Shown in pieces: positions 53,934-64,000 of a stretch of 64,000 bases of DNA; the first letter of the stretch is position 1, and every line of letters starts with the position of its first letter. Below the pieces are notes generated by a model, which saw nothing but the letters and a program-made list of their open reading frames with translations, was not told where the DNA came from and did not search any database. The DNA is from Hormiphora californensis. Taxonomy: Eukaryota; Ctenophora; Tentaculata; Cydippida; Pleurobrachiidae. The translations under genes were made by a program, and so were the position numbers. The DNA lies in the NCBI GenBank assembly GCA_020137815.1, contig CM035360.1:1184577-1248576 (forward strand), given 5' to 3'.

Positions 53934-56245
53934 GTTCCATAAAACCTATTTACAATTGAATGGGATAAACTATTTAATTAATGTATACATTATAATAATA
54001 ATACATTATAATAAAAACTAACTGGAACTAAAATAATAAAATGGAACTATAGTTTAATAAGGTACGTAGAACGTATAGTTCCATTTTAGTGAGGGCCATA
54101 TTTGACGCATGTCTGAGACAAGAAAAAGTGAATCGAAATGCAATGCAACAAGAAAAATTAAATGGTGCCTATAGGCTAGGCCAGCCTATATAGTCTTAAA
54201 TATTTCAGGAAGCATGTGAAATCTTTATTAAATCTGGGTATCCGACATCCGTAGGTAAAAAGTGAAGGTATCAAAATGTGTATGTAGCATCTTCGTATTT
54301 TGAGTGTTTTAAAGGAAGAGAGAGAGAGAAATCAACTAAAGGTCCCCCCAAACTACTATGTCCCTTGCTGCGCGCGACCGGATTTTAGACGGCCATAGCT
54401 CCACCCCCTGATAAGATAAAGACCTGAAATTTGTTTTGTAGGGAGATCATATTGAGTTCTTCGTACAAAACAAATTTCAAGTCTCTATCTCATCAGGGAG
54501 TGGAGTTATGACCGTGGGAAATTTCACAAAACCCGAGTGAGGGACATAGTAGTTTGGGGTGTACTTTATTTGTTTTTGATACTCAATGAGTCAATGCTGT
54601 GTTGCTGTCCGGCACCGCAGACCCCATCTGAGCGCATTGAGAATCAAGTCGGGATACTGAGTCTGAGAAAATAAAAATGAAGTATGAACAATTCAACTAT
54701 ATATAGATCATATAATCTGCCATCTTATCTGCGGCTGCCACAAGATTGGCAATGGCAGGGCAGACGACAAAATTTGTGTGAAGAAGAAGACAAAAGTAAG
54801 CCGCATAATTGTAATTGTTCAACAATAAACTCATTCTATAGATTCAAATTAAACAAATCGATCCATTAAGCACTTCGAAGTGCTTAATGGATTATATTAT
54901 CGCAGCAACTCTTAGTCTTAAATCCCTCATACTCATTGATTAAGGAGTCTTTAGGACGTTCAGCAAGCTAGACACAGAAGAAAGTAGAAACGCAATTATA
55001 GGATGCTACACAGCTGTGTTTTGAAAGGAATTGAGACACTGCTTAGAGACAAACTGAATAGTGGCACTAACTGGGATCCTTAATATACAACCAAAGTGTT
55101 ATAGCTCATTAGCTCTCCCTCTCCACTGCGACACTACTACTTGATTGTATATTGGATATATTGGATATATTGTATATATTGGATCCCAGTTAGAAATCCC
55201 GTCTGGCGTCTCCCACCTGGAATAGAGCTAGGAAATTGAGACAGGGAAATCGGTCGTCTACGCATTGACAGATTAATCTGTCAATACGTAGACGGATTTC
55301 ATAATTATGTGCACATAATTATGTGCTTTCTTCGCACAAGAGACATCCTTGGCAGCGAAGCGCATCACGTACCGGTACAGGGGATAGCGCGACTTTCCTA
55401 AAAAAAAGAGACATCCAGTGCGCAACGTTATCAGTAGAAATATAATTTACTAGAAAACACCGCCAACCGTCTGTCTGTCTGTCTGAATCAGCAATGGAGA
55501 AGGAGAGCTAATGGGATTTGCTAAGTTCAGCTTGTGGGAAATGGGATTGAAGACCGATTAAATAGAGAGATGTAAAAAATAATATTGTCTGTCTGTCTGT
55601 ATGACATAGAAGTCTATCTGTCAGTATTGTGCCTTATCTGGAGAGGAGAACGTTTCATCTAACCTTTAATACGAATACAAAACTCTGGAGATAGTGGGAC
55701 CACTAACGGTTATGAATATAAGAAGGTTGTACATTAAGAATCTATCTGAATTTTCAAAACCAATTAAAAATAAATAGTATTTCAAATATTCAGATCTATC
55801 TATTGTATTATCTAAAGACAACTCAAAGACTCTGAAACTCTCCAACTCTCTCCAGTCTCCACTCTCATCTCTATCGGTCTATCTCTACACTCCTCCTCGC
55901 AAGACTCTCGGACTCACAGTAAATTCATGTTGTCACACTTACTGGTTGGAACCCATGAAGAACAAAGATACTAGATAATATTATATAATAACTTGTTGAG
56001 TACTCAAAAAATAATAACAGCATGCATAATCACTATCAGTGATATCTAAATAAATACTTTACTTTTTATTCGTTTTCATTGTTTTCTACAGGATAAACTG
56101 ATAATGTCCGAGAATTCAACTAATCAATTAAATTCCGTCTGGTTAGCATCCTCTCGCTAACGTTGACCTCTTAATAACATTGAGCTCCATTATAAGGCTC
56201 TATCATGATATAAGGCTCTATAATAAATACAGCAAACTGGTTGTT
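53934..56245. other. Duplicated spacer between receptors B and C
   Basis: Contains the B 5' flank, an inverted-repeat insertion (54338-54571), a partial GGCGCCGC-family repeat (54605-54657), a palindrome near 55260-55330 and sequence shared with the flanks of A and C. No further gene seen. The block at 55185-55300 recurs at the right end of the window (from about 63900), suggesting that another unit may follow. Confidence 0.6.
54338..54571. mobile_element. Small inverted-repeat insertion
   Basis: 19-bp inverted ends CCCCAAACTACTATGTCCC / GGGACATAGTAGTTTGGGG. The matching flank of receptor C (60080-60100) lacks it, so it inserted after the duplication or was lost there. The inner part has a second inverted pair around AACAAATTTCAAGTC. 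Confidence 0.65.
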
Positions 56246-57597
56246 TCATGATCTAATCCAGTTAACTATTTTAGCTCTCACAGATGGGTTCGCAAAATAA
56301 TAAACAACACAATCACACAGGGGTACACTATAGTAACAGGTCACTAAGATAACCTGTGCAGTAAAATAATTGAATTGGATACCTTGCTGAAGTAAAAAAT
56401 CCGGAATTGCAGTTGACATATTGGATAGACAAATCAGGAAACTGAGTTTTAACAGTTTAGCACAAGCCCTCCCGTTGAAGTAGACAGTCAGGAAGATGGC
56501 TAAGTAGAGGAGAATGGAGATGAAGAATGGTATGATGTCCATGACGATGGGGATTAGACTGGTGTTGATGATAAGTGATCCATCCCAAACACATCGGTGG
56601 TACTTCTGTTTGTAGATTATCTAGGGAGGGGGGTTTTGATAAATCTGGGGGATGCACGTTTTGGTGGGCGGACTCTAGTGCTAAACTGCTAACGGACTCT
56701 TTATCTAAATCCAAGGCGGACTCTATATCTAAAAACGGATTTTTTATCTACAGTTAGACTGTGAAAAAATAAAGAGTTTTTATTTTATAGGAGGATTTTT
56801 CTGGTGTATCTGGTATGGGATTGCGCTTGTAGTTGTACTGTTTCACCGCGCCCCGCAGGGCACATATATAATATATAATAGAAGGGTTAGAACATAACAA
56901 ATATGCGAGTAGTTTATTTGAAATGGGAAGGGGGAGTGGTTGAAATTTAGAAAAAAGAGACTATACCTTGGACAGTCCAAGTTGCAAGGTAGTTACCCTG
57001 ATAACGGTCATAACAAGGGTTGGTCCATATGCAATTGTTATCATTACCACCTCAAAAACCCATGAACCCTTTAATTTTCGGTGTCGTATTAAGGGCATTA
57101 CCACCGCTAAAAACCTGTCTACCGATATCGGTACAATAACCAGCATCTGACTACCCCTTAGAGTGTCGGATTTTGAAATAATCTTTCCACTTCCATCTTT
57201 ACTACACGTATTTTTTCACGCTGATTCCGAATCTGTCATTTATTTTGATCTACGACCACGTCTTCCCCTGGAGACGCCCTCCTGAATGAATTGCTTGTGC
57301 GTCGCGTTGCAGTGCTGTCACTATGCGCTCTCTCTCGCCAATTAGCTGCGCTCGCAAATTTACACACAGCTGTGTCACCTGAGATGGATCTCAACGGAGT
57401 TGCTGTCTTCTCAGTTCGGTAATTTCGAGAACAAACACTTGTAACTTGGTGGCATAAAATAAAGTAATATCTCAATCTCATCTCTCAAGCAAACTTCACA
57501 GAAGCTAAAAACTGTAATCTGTTAAATAAAACAGGTTGTAAATTATACATGTTGTCACGCATGTTACACATAAATAGGTTAAAATTGTCTCTATGTT

Positions 57598-57768
57598 CTA
57601 TAAAAGTCCCTCTGCCTGATCCATGCGACGTTGTAGTTTTCCTACACGAACCTTCCCTGGGTTCTCCTCTCGGTTCCGTTTGATTGCCAGGGCCATACCC
57701 ACTTGCCTCATATGCCCGGTGATGCGGTCGACACACTTGGATGTGAGGGCCACGTTCCGTTCCACGTG
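57598..57768 (-). CDS. Short coding-like frame inside the hAT element
   Basis: 57 codons open, ending in TAG at 57598-57600, with no ATG at its 5' end. It reads RITGHMRQVGMALAIKRN and VRVGKLQRRMDQAEGLL, a basic, helical, protein-like composition unlike the repeats around it. It could be the end of a decayed element protein or a captured host exon. I do not recognise it. Confidence 0.3.
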   Translation of the reverse strand, partial: HVERNVALTSKCVDRITGHMRQVGMALAIKRNREENPGKVRVGKLQRRMDQAEGLL

Positions 57769-58265
57769 TTATATCTCATCGAAAAATAGGTCAAAATGGT
57801 TAATCTAACAAAAACAGTGTTACATAGAGATTAGAGAATTGTCAGGAAAAATGTTTGCCTGACAATTATCTACAACACTGTTTTTGTTAGAACCATTTTG
57901 ACCTATTTTTTGATGAAATATGATCAATTTAATGGAGCCCCGTCAAGACTCAAAATCGCAGGTCACGCAAGGACAGTAGAACACCCTGTACTACAATATG
58001 ATGATAACATACTAAGCTAGACAGGCCACTGTAATAGGAATTGTTGGCTGTTGGTTGAGGGTAAGACACAGACCACAGTGATATCTTACGTTTGTATTGC
58101 ATTAAACTAAACACACACAGTACGTGAAAGGCACACCCCACTCAAAGCTAAGCCACTTGAATTCCGTATCGTGATATATATGAATCGTGTAATTGAATCG
58201 TACATCGGGCCAGCTCTAATTGACAGTGCCATACACCCAGATATCAAGGATTTTCACAAGTTGGT

Positions 58266-58450
58266 ATGGGCTATGGCTGCATCGAGTTGGTATGGAAGCG
58301 TTATAGAGACTTTAATACCCTCCATACCAACTCTCTAAATATAATCTATGAGTTGGTATGGAGGTCACTGAACCTCACAAAACGCTTCCATACCAACACC
58401 CTCCATACCTATGTGGTATGGGGGATGTTGGTATGGAGGTTGTTGGCATG
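58266..58450. repeat. TGGTATGGAG repeats
   Basis: Eight or so copies of TTGGTATGGAG or its complement CTCCATACCAA, irregularly spaced within the hAT element, in both orientations. Confidence 0.8.
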
Positions 58451-59752
58451 TAAGTGTGGAACCATAATAACTACCATTTTTACAATCGAAATATCGAATC
58501 TCTTTCTCGAAGCACGTGATTTGTCACGTGTTGAAGACATAACCCCGCTAAAAGTGAATGAGATTGGGCACTTCCTACTCACCCTAATGATTTTATATTA
58601 GATGGCCTAACTGGGTATTTCTCCTTTTAGATCTTTTTTCCTGTTGTTTGGTTCGTGATTCCAGCCCAGGTTGAGTTTCAGGAAATATCGATATTTCCTG
58701 AAACTCAACCTGGAATTACGAACCAAGCAACAGGTCCAATTCATTAGCAAATGATCAATTGATGATGGATTGGATCTTAATTGTCTTGGCGTTTAAACTC
58801 AAAATTTCTGACCGCTGAGCAGCTTCGTTGAGATCCATCTCAGCTCAGGTGGCACAGTTGTGTGTAAATTTGCAAGCGCAGCTAATTGGCGAGAGAGAGC
58901 GCATAGTGACAGCACTGCAACGCGACGCACAAGCAATTCATTCAGGAGGGCGTCTCCAGGGGATGACGTGGTCGTAGATCAAAATAAATGACAGATTCGG
59001 AATCAGCGTGAAAAAATACGTCTAGTAAAGATGGAAGTGGAAAGATTATTTCAAAATCCGACACTCTACTACCCCTGCAAGATATGTTAATTTAGGAACT
59101 ATTGATATCTGGAAGTTGGGCTATTATACTAGACAGTAAGGGAAAATCACGACATTATATCAATTGAAGAATGATTTGTTGGAATAATAATGCGTCGTGT
59201 AACTGTAAATACCATATGCATACAAAATGTCCCAAAAGGGTATAGATTTTACAAAAGTTGTTTGAAGTTGTCTTGCCATCCTCGATATCCCAAATATCAC
59301 TGGTTAGAATGCCTATACCACGAATAGTTCCCACTACCGATACTAGCACGTTCGTCAGCATAAGCAGTAAGATGCATCTTACATGTAGAGATTCTGGCCG
59401 GGGGGGGGGTATTGGCTGATCAAGTCTGGTACAAAAATTTAGCCGCGTCAACAACAGATCAGCTAAATTTTGAAAATAACAACTCAATTAATTAACTAAA
59501 CCAGTTACCTGACTGCCTGGTAATCGTAACCGTGCTGTAATTATGTTGAATGATATGAAGGCAGCCCCAACTGTACCCGTTAGCCCTATACCAGTTATTA
59601 CTGCACCCTATAATAGTTGAGAGAGGAAAATTAAATTTAAATTGAAGGGATAAAATTATAAAGATTAAAATTGTACTCACATTAATAAGTCTGAATTTAC
59701 AAACAGGGATGGTATCATTGACACAGTCGTTATAACTAATATTGTAGGACAT

Positions 59753-61208
59753 GTTCCATAAAACCTATTAACAATTGAATGGGATAAATTATTTAATTAA
59801 TATAATAAAGACTAACTGGAACTAAAATAATAAAATGGATAGTATAATAAGGTACGTAGAACTATAGTTCCATTTTAGTGAGGGCCATATTATATTTGAC
59901 GCATGCCTGGGACAAAAAAAAGTGAAACGAAATGTAATGCAACAATTGAAAAATTAAATGGTGCCTTCAGGAAGCATGTGAAACCTTTACTAAATCTGGG
60001 TATCCGACATCCGTAGGTAAAAAGTGAAGGTATCAAAATGTGTAGCATTTTTGCATTTTGTGTGTTTTAAAGGAAGAGAGAGAAATCAACTATGCTGTTT
60101 GATACTCAATGAGTCAATGCTGTGTTGCTGTCCGGCACCGCAGACCCCATCTGAGCGCATTGAGAATCAAGTCGGGATACTACTGAGTCGGGATACTGAG
60201 TCTGAGAAAATAAAAATGAAGTATGAACAATTCAACTATATAGATCATCTAATTTGCCACAAGATTGGCGGGGCATGAGATGACAAAATTTGTGTGAAGA
60301 AGAAGACAAAAGTAAACCACATAATTGTAATTGTCCAACAATAAACTCATTAGGGTCAGCGCACAGGGGGAAAACAGTCGTGCCTACAAACCTCAGGTCA
60401 AGTACACGGCTATTTTCCACTGAGACCTGAGACAAACTGAATATGTAGTGGCACTAACTACTAACTACAACCAAAGTGTTATAGCTCATTAGCTCTCCTC
60501 TCCCCACTGCGACACTACTATCTAGTATACTAGATTGTATATAGTACATAACGTTCTGCACGCAGTGCAAGCGCGCCATATACGCTCTGCACTGCAGAGC
60601 GTATATGGAGGTGAAATGCACGACAGCGGAGCTGGAGTGCATTTCACACCTATATTGCACGAGTGAAACGAGTGCGATATAGGGGCGCTTGCACATGCCG
60701 TGCAGGACGTTATTGAGTATATATTCCGCGAGAAAACACATGACAAGCAAAACAATCATAATTTTGGGTGGTTACACACACAGAGATGTGACAAAACAAG
60801 GTCCAAACTAAGCAAAAACACACTCAAAAATACTAACAGACACTACTGCAACTCTTACACACAAGGGAAACAATGTCTGATAGTTTGAAACAGTGAAAAG
60901 AAGAGAAGATAAGAGAGGTGCGAGAGAGGGAGATGGAATTCTTGGAAATAGCAACAACAAAACTGATAGGGATTTTAGGTGAGAGAAAAGGGAGAGTGAG
61001 GTAATTTGACAGACCCTTTGTGTCGTGTAGTACTTGTCAGTCATATTCTGTGTGTTTTTGTGTGATAAGGGGTAAAAACACGCGAGAACACATTTCTTAC
61101 TTATATCCCGCTCCCTCTATCTCTGCACGCTCCCGCGGAAAGCACGTGCAATATTTCAGCGTGCAATGGTCCGCGCACAGCGGAGTTGAGTATGTGCCCT
61201 CGCGGTAA
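59753..61208. other. 5' flank of receptor C with a hairpin-rich insertion
   Basis: 59753-60360 is homologous to the flank of receptor B. 60366-60430 is a fragment of the CCTCAGGT element. From about 60548 to 61200 is a hairpin-rich element (GCGCCATATACGCTCTGCAC, GGTGAAATGCACGACAGCGG/GTGCATTTCACACC) of the same style as 48406-49740. No gene seen. Confidence 0.55.
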
Positions 61209-61572
61209 TCACTGCACTGGCAAGTGCCCTGGCCTAATGGGGGTCTGGGGGCAAAGCCCCAGCACGAAAAACATCCACCCCTTCTAAGGTCATCCTAGAA
61301 CATTATAAAATCAATCTGAAAGGATAAACTCGGCGCGGAAAATTAATTTCGCCGATCCGGGGCCATTGCAGTATACCATATACTGAATGTGACTTTCGCC
61401 CCTTTTCGAGCGTCTATTTAACCATGTTTCCCGACAAGCTAGCACGCTTGAATGTTGTATGTAAAGCTACTCAATTGATATCTATAGTGTTTAAAATGTC
61501 AAGTGGATCGATGGTTTCGTTCAAAAGTTACGAGGGGGGTCCCAAACGCTTGCTCTGTATATACATCATACA

Positions 61573-62658
61573 TCACTGCGCTGGCAAGCGCAAAGGTTGC
61601 CATTCCCCCCCCCCCCCCCTCAAAAAGCGCCGCCAGAAACGCTAGTTATCGTTTTATGGGTGTTTGTGCTGAAAATCCAGATTTCAGAAGGCTATAGCGT
61701 GGCTCCCTTTCATCCGTTTGGCTTGAAATTTGGAATGTATACCCGGCTTGGGGTCTTTGACTCAAGTTCAAAATTTCAAGTCTCTATCTCATCTGGAACC
61801 GAAGTTACAGACAGGTCCCATTTGCCCTAAATTCAGTGTAACAGGCATGCGCGCGCGCACGCGCGTAGGAGAGACGCTTTTTATAAGTGAATGTGTCGCC
61901 AACGAAAGAGATAGAGACTTCATCTTTTCACAGCTGGTAGATCTACTGGATGTGTGTGCATTAGTCGTAGTGGGGTCCCTTTTCATCGCCAGGAACGTCC
62001 TACAGAACGTCTTAAAGTCGTCATTTTTCAGACTCTAACCAAAATTCTTTGAGCTCAATTAACACCCTGAAGACGGATTCTAATCGAAAATTTAAGACTA
62101 TATCATGGAAAGAGAATTGTCTGAACTTTCAGAAACTATATTGTGAATTTTGAAAACCAGACGTATAAGGGTCTTAAAACGCGTCGGAAGTGTTATGACT
62201 GTTTAAAAACAGATATGACGTTATGGGTTTTCTCGCTATAGCGACTCAATCTCATCCAATCGATCTCAAACTTGGTCAGTATCTTCATCTAGGTGGTCCC
62301 GATAATATGACGTCATAATTTGACGTTACAACGTCGTGACGTCATTTTATGACGTCAAAATGACGTCAAAATGAAAATTTCTCAATTTCGCGATTCTAAC
62401 CTCTCTGTACCTATTCTACTAAATCTACATGGATAAAAAATCCCAAAAATGATGCAAATTATACCAAAACTAATTGAAATTAGTAGGCCGGAAAGGTTGC
62501 CTTACGATTTGAGCTACCTTTGGCACTGGTTCATTCCCTTTTGAAGATAACCGAAGCATCTGTAACCTGTCTATACCCCGTGAAAGTTACGGTGCCTAAG
62601 GTAGCTCAAATCGTAAGGCAACCTTTCGGCCTACTAATTTCAATTAGTTTTGGTATAA
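61573..62658 (+). mobile_element. Nested Helitron-like element
   Basis: Starts TCACTGCGCTGGCAAGCGC, ends in a 200-bp hairpin (62460-62658) with the terminal stem ACTAATT/AATTAGT. Shares end sequences and internal blocks (ACGCGTCGGAA, clustered TGACGTCA) with 7951-9142. The exact 3' base is uncertain, as CTRR is not clear here. No protein encoded. Confidence 0.6.
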
Positions 62659-62879
62659 TACATAATACATACATACGCACGACCTTTTTACAACCAAACT
62701 GAGCAAAACGGCTGGATTTAGAGCTTTTTGTCCCGGGGAAGACCCCCCATAAATCGACTATCTACATGTCGTAGGCTATGTAAAATTTTGATTTGAGCAT
62801 GGGAAGTCATTAATATGCATAATTTATGTATAATTTTATGATTATCTCGGTATTGGTTGTTGTAAGGACATTTCAAAGG

Positions 62880-63610
62880 ACATATTTCGACGCAGAAGAG
62901 TCGATTTATGGGGGGTCGTCCCCGGGACAAAAAGTCGTATCTCGCACCGTTTAGCCGTTATTTGCATACTTATGCGCAGAATCATGATTTAATGCATATT
63001 CTGAATATTTCCACTTCAGATGGTCCTAGAACGTTTTCATGGACATATTTCGACGCAGAAGAGTCGATTTATGGGGGGTCGTCCCCCGGACAAAAAGTCG
63101 TATCTCGCACCTTTAGCCGTTATATGCTATTTATGCACTGATTCATGATTTAATGCATATTCTGAATATTTCCACTTCAACTGGTCCTAGAATGTTTTCA
63201 TGGACATATTTCGACGTAGAATAGTCGATTTATGGGGGTCGTCCCCGGACAAAAAGTCGTATCTCGCACCGTTTAGCCGTTATTTGCATATTTATGCGCA
63301 GATTCATGATTTATGCATATTCTGAATTTTCCACTTCAAATGGTCCTAGAACGTTTTCATGGACATATTTCGACGCAGAAGAGTCGATTTATGGGGGGCG
63401 TCCCCCGGACAAAAGTCGTATCTCGCACCGTTTAGCCGTTATATGGATATTTATGCACTGATTCATGATTTAATGCATATTCTGAATTTCCACTTCAGCT
63501 GGTCCTAGAATGTTTTCATGGACATATTTCGACGTAGAATAGTCGATTTATGGGGGGTCGTCCCCCGGACAAAAAGTGTATCTCGCACCGTTTAGCCGTA
63601 TTTGCATATT
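62880..63610. repeat. 163-bp satellite, inverted array
   Basis: About 4.5 units of the same 163-bp repeat as 49740-50480, on the opposite strand and with scattered one-base losses (for example in the GGGGG runs). Confidence 0.9.
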
Positions 63611-64000
63611 TATGTTACCTGTTTACAAAACCCTGAGAAACTAGACCAAAAAACAAAGGAAATTTGTTTGGAACACCCGTGGCCTTTTTCGATACTTGAC
63701 GCTGCGGGAAATGCACCCTTCGTCAGAGCAAGAGTGAGAGAAAGTGTGCGTATGTTAGAACTTGGAGAGCGATGGCACAACGATACCTAGTAGTATAGCT
63801 CAGATTATGGGTACATTTCCCGCAGCGTCAAGTATCGAAAAAGGCCACGGGTGTTCCAAACAAATTTCCTTTGTTTTTTGGTCTAGTATATTATTATTAA
63901 GGATCCCAGTCAGAACTCCCGTCTCCCACCTCGAATAGAGCTAGGAAATGGAGCCAGGGAAATCCGTATACGCATTGACAGATCATTAATCTGTCAATGC

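Larger units (their letters stand above)
57159..59068. mobile_element. Non-autonomous hAT transposon in receptor C
   Basis: 1910 bp, terminal inverted repeats starting TAGAGTGTCGGATTTTGAAA, long (about 260 bp, nearly identical), flanked by the 8-bp duplication CTACCCCT (57151-57158 and 59069-59076). An 8-bp duplication and TAG/CAG-type ends are typical of hAT. The interior has an inverted repeat (57785-57920), TGGTATGGAG repeats (58260-58450), a 90-bp palindrome (58645-58735) and a short coding-like frame (57598-57768). No hAT transposase, so it depends on one elsewhere. Confidence 0.85.
56246..59752 (-). pseudogene. Tandem receptor C: 7TM receptor damaged by insertions
   Basis: Exons corresponding to A and B: 59681-59752, 59509-59607, 59213-59393, 56967-57156 and 56246-56620. 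Exons 1, 2 and 5 have the same length and are open. Exon 3 has an 11-base insertion near 59375 that creates the palindrome GTAAGATGCATCTTAC, an early TAA in the expected frame, and a frame shift. It also has 6 extra bases before its donor. Exon 4 has 3 extra bases in frame (PLIRHR for PLRHR), and a 1910-bp hAT element (57159-59068) lies exactly at its acceptor. The 8-bp target duplication regenerates an AG before the exon, so splicing over the element is conceivable, but the new acceptor lacks a good pyrimidine tract. Normal product from this copy is unlikely unless an alternative acceptor removes the 11 bases. Confidence 0.8.
61209..63886 (+). mobile_element. Composite Helitron, inverted copy of 47964-51072
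   Basis: Starts TCACTGCACTGGCAAGTGCC after an A and ends GGTCTAG before a T. It runs through the same parts as 47964-51072 in the opposite orientation: 61209-61570, 62660-62880, an inverted 163-bp array (62880-63610) and the 250-bp terminal palindrome (63633-63886). A second Helitron-like element (61573-62658) is nested in it within an (ATAC)n stretch. Confidence 0.75.

Overview
This is nuclear DNA of an animal. It carries split genes with GT-AG introns, a receptor tyrosine kinase, a Shaker-type Kv channel, several seven-transmembrane receptors, a phosphagen kinase and a very dense load of transposons. The gene style (short introns, lineage-specific receptors, an arginine-kinase-like enzyme with creatine-kinase features) suggests an early-branching marine animal, with a sponge as my best guess. 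The sequence alone does not prove this. I worked out exon structures by hand from splice sites and reading phase; no transcript was available.

Left part (1-26900). A receptor-type tyrosine kinase gene on the + strand (282-10749, 5' end outside the window) holds a 9.1-kb intron packed with fold-back transposons and with an intact single-exon GPCR on the opposite strand (6680-7852). It ends tail to tail with an 11-exon Kv potassium channel on the - strand (11403-17418, 470 aa). About 5.8 kb without a convincing gene follows, including a remarkable multi-branched palindromic element (20220-20513). Next comes a 7-exon class A GPCR on the - strand (23272-26884) whose TM7 exon is one base short.

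Middle part (26900-44800). Mostly repeats: a SINE-like insertion, a Helitron (29369-30785), inverted-repeat elements, an apparently intact two-ORF non-LTR retrotransposon on the - strand (about 32340-36960), then long stretches of simple repeats. At 43172-44329 is an intronless phosphagen kinase with a membrane-anchor-like N terminus and two RFX-type X-boxes upstream.

Right part (44837-64000). A tandem array of three paralogous five-exon receptors on the - strand (A 44837-47095, B 51541-53933, C 56246-59752). A and B are open throughout. C is damaged: an 11-base insertion shifts the frame in its third exon, and a 1.9-kb hAT transposon with an 8-bp target duplication sits exactly on the splice acceptor of its fourth exon. 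Comparison of the repeated units gives an empty site for a 3.1-kb Helitron (47964-51072); a second Helitron of the same family lies in opposite orientation at 61209-63886 and carries another one nested within it. These Helitrons share an unusual 5' end and finish in a large hairpin that abuts the terminal CTAG.
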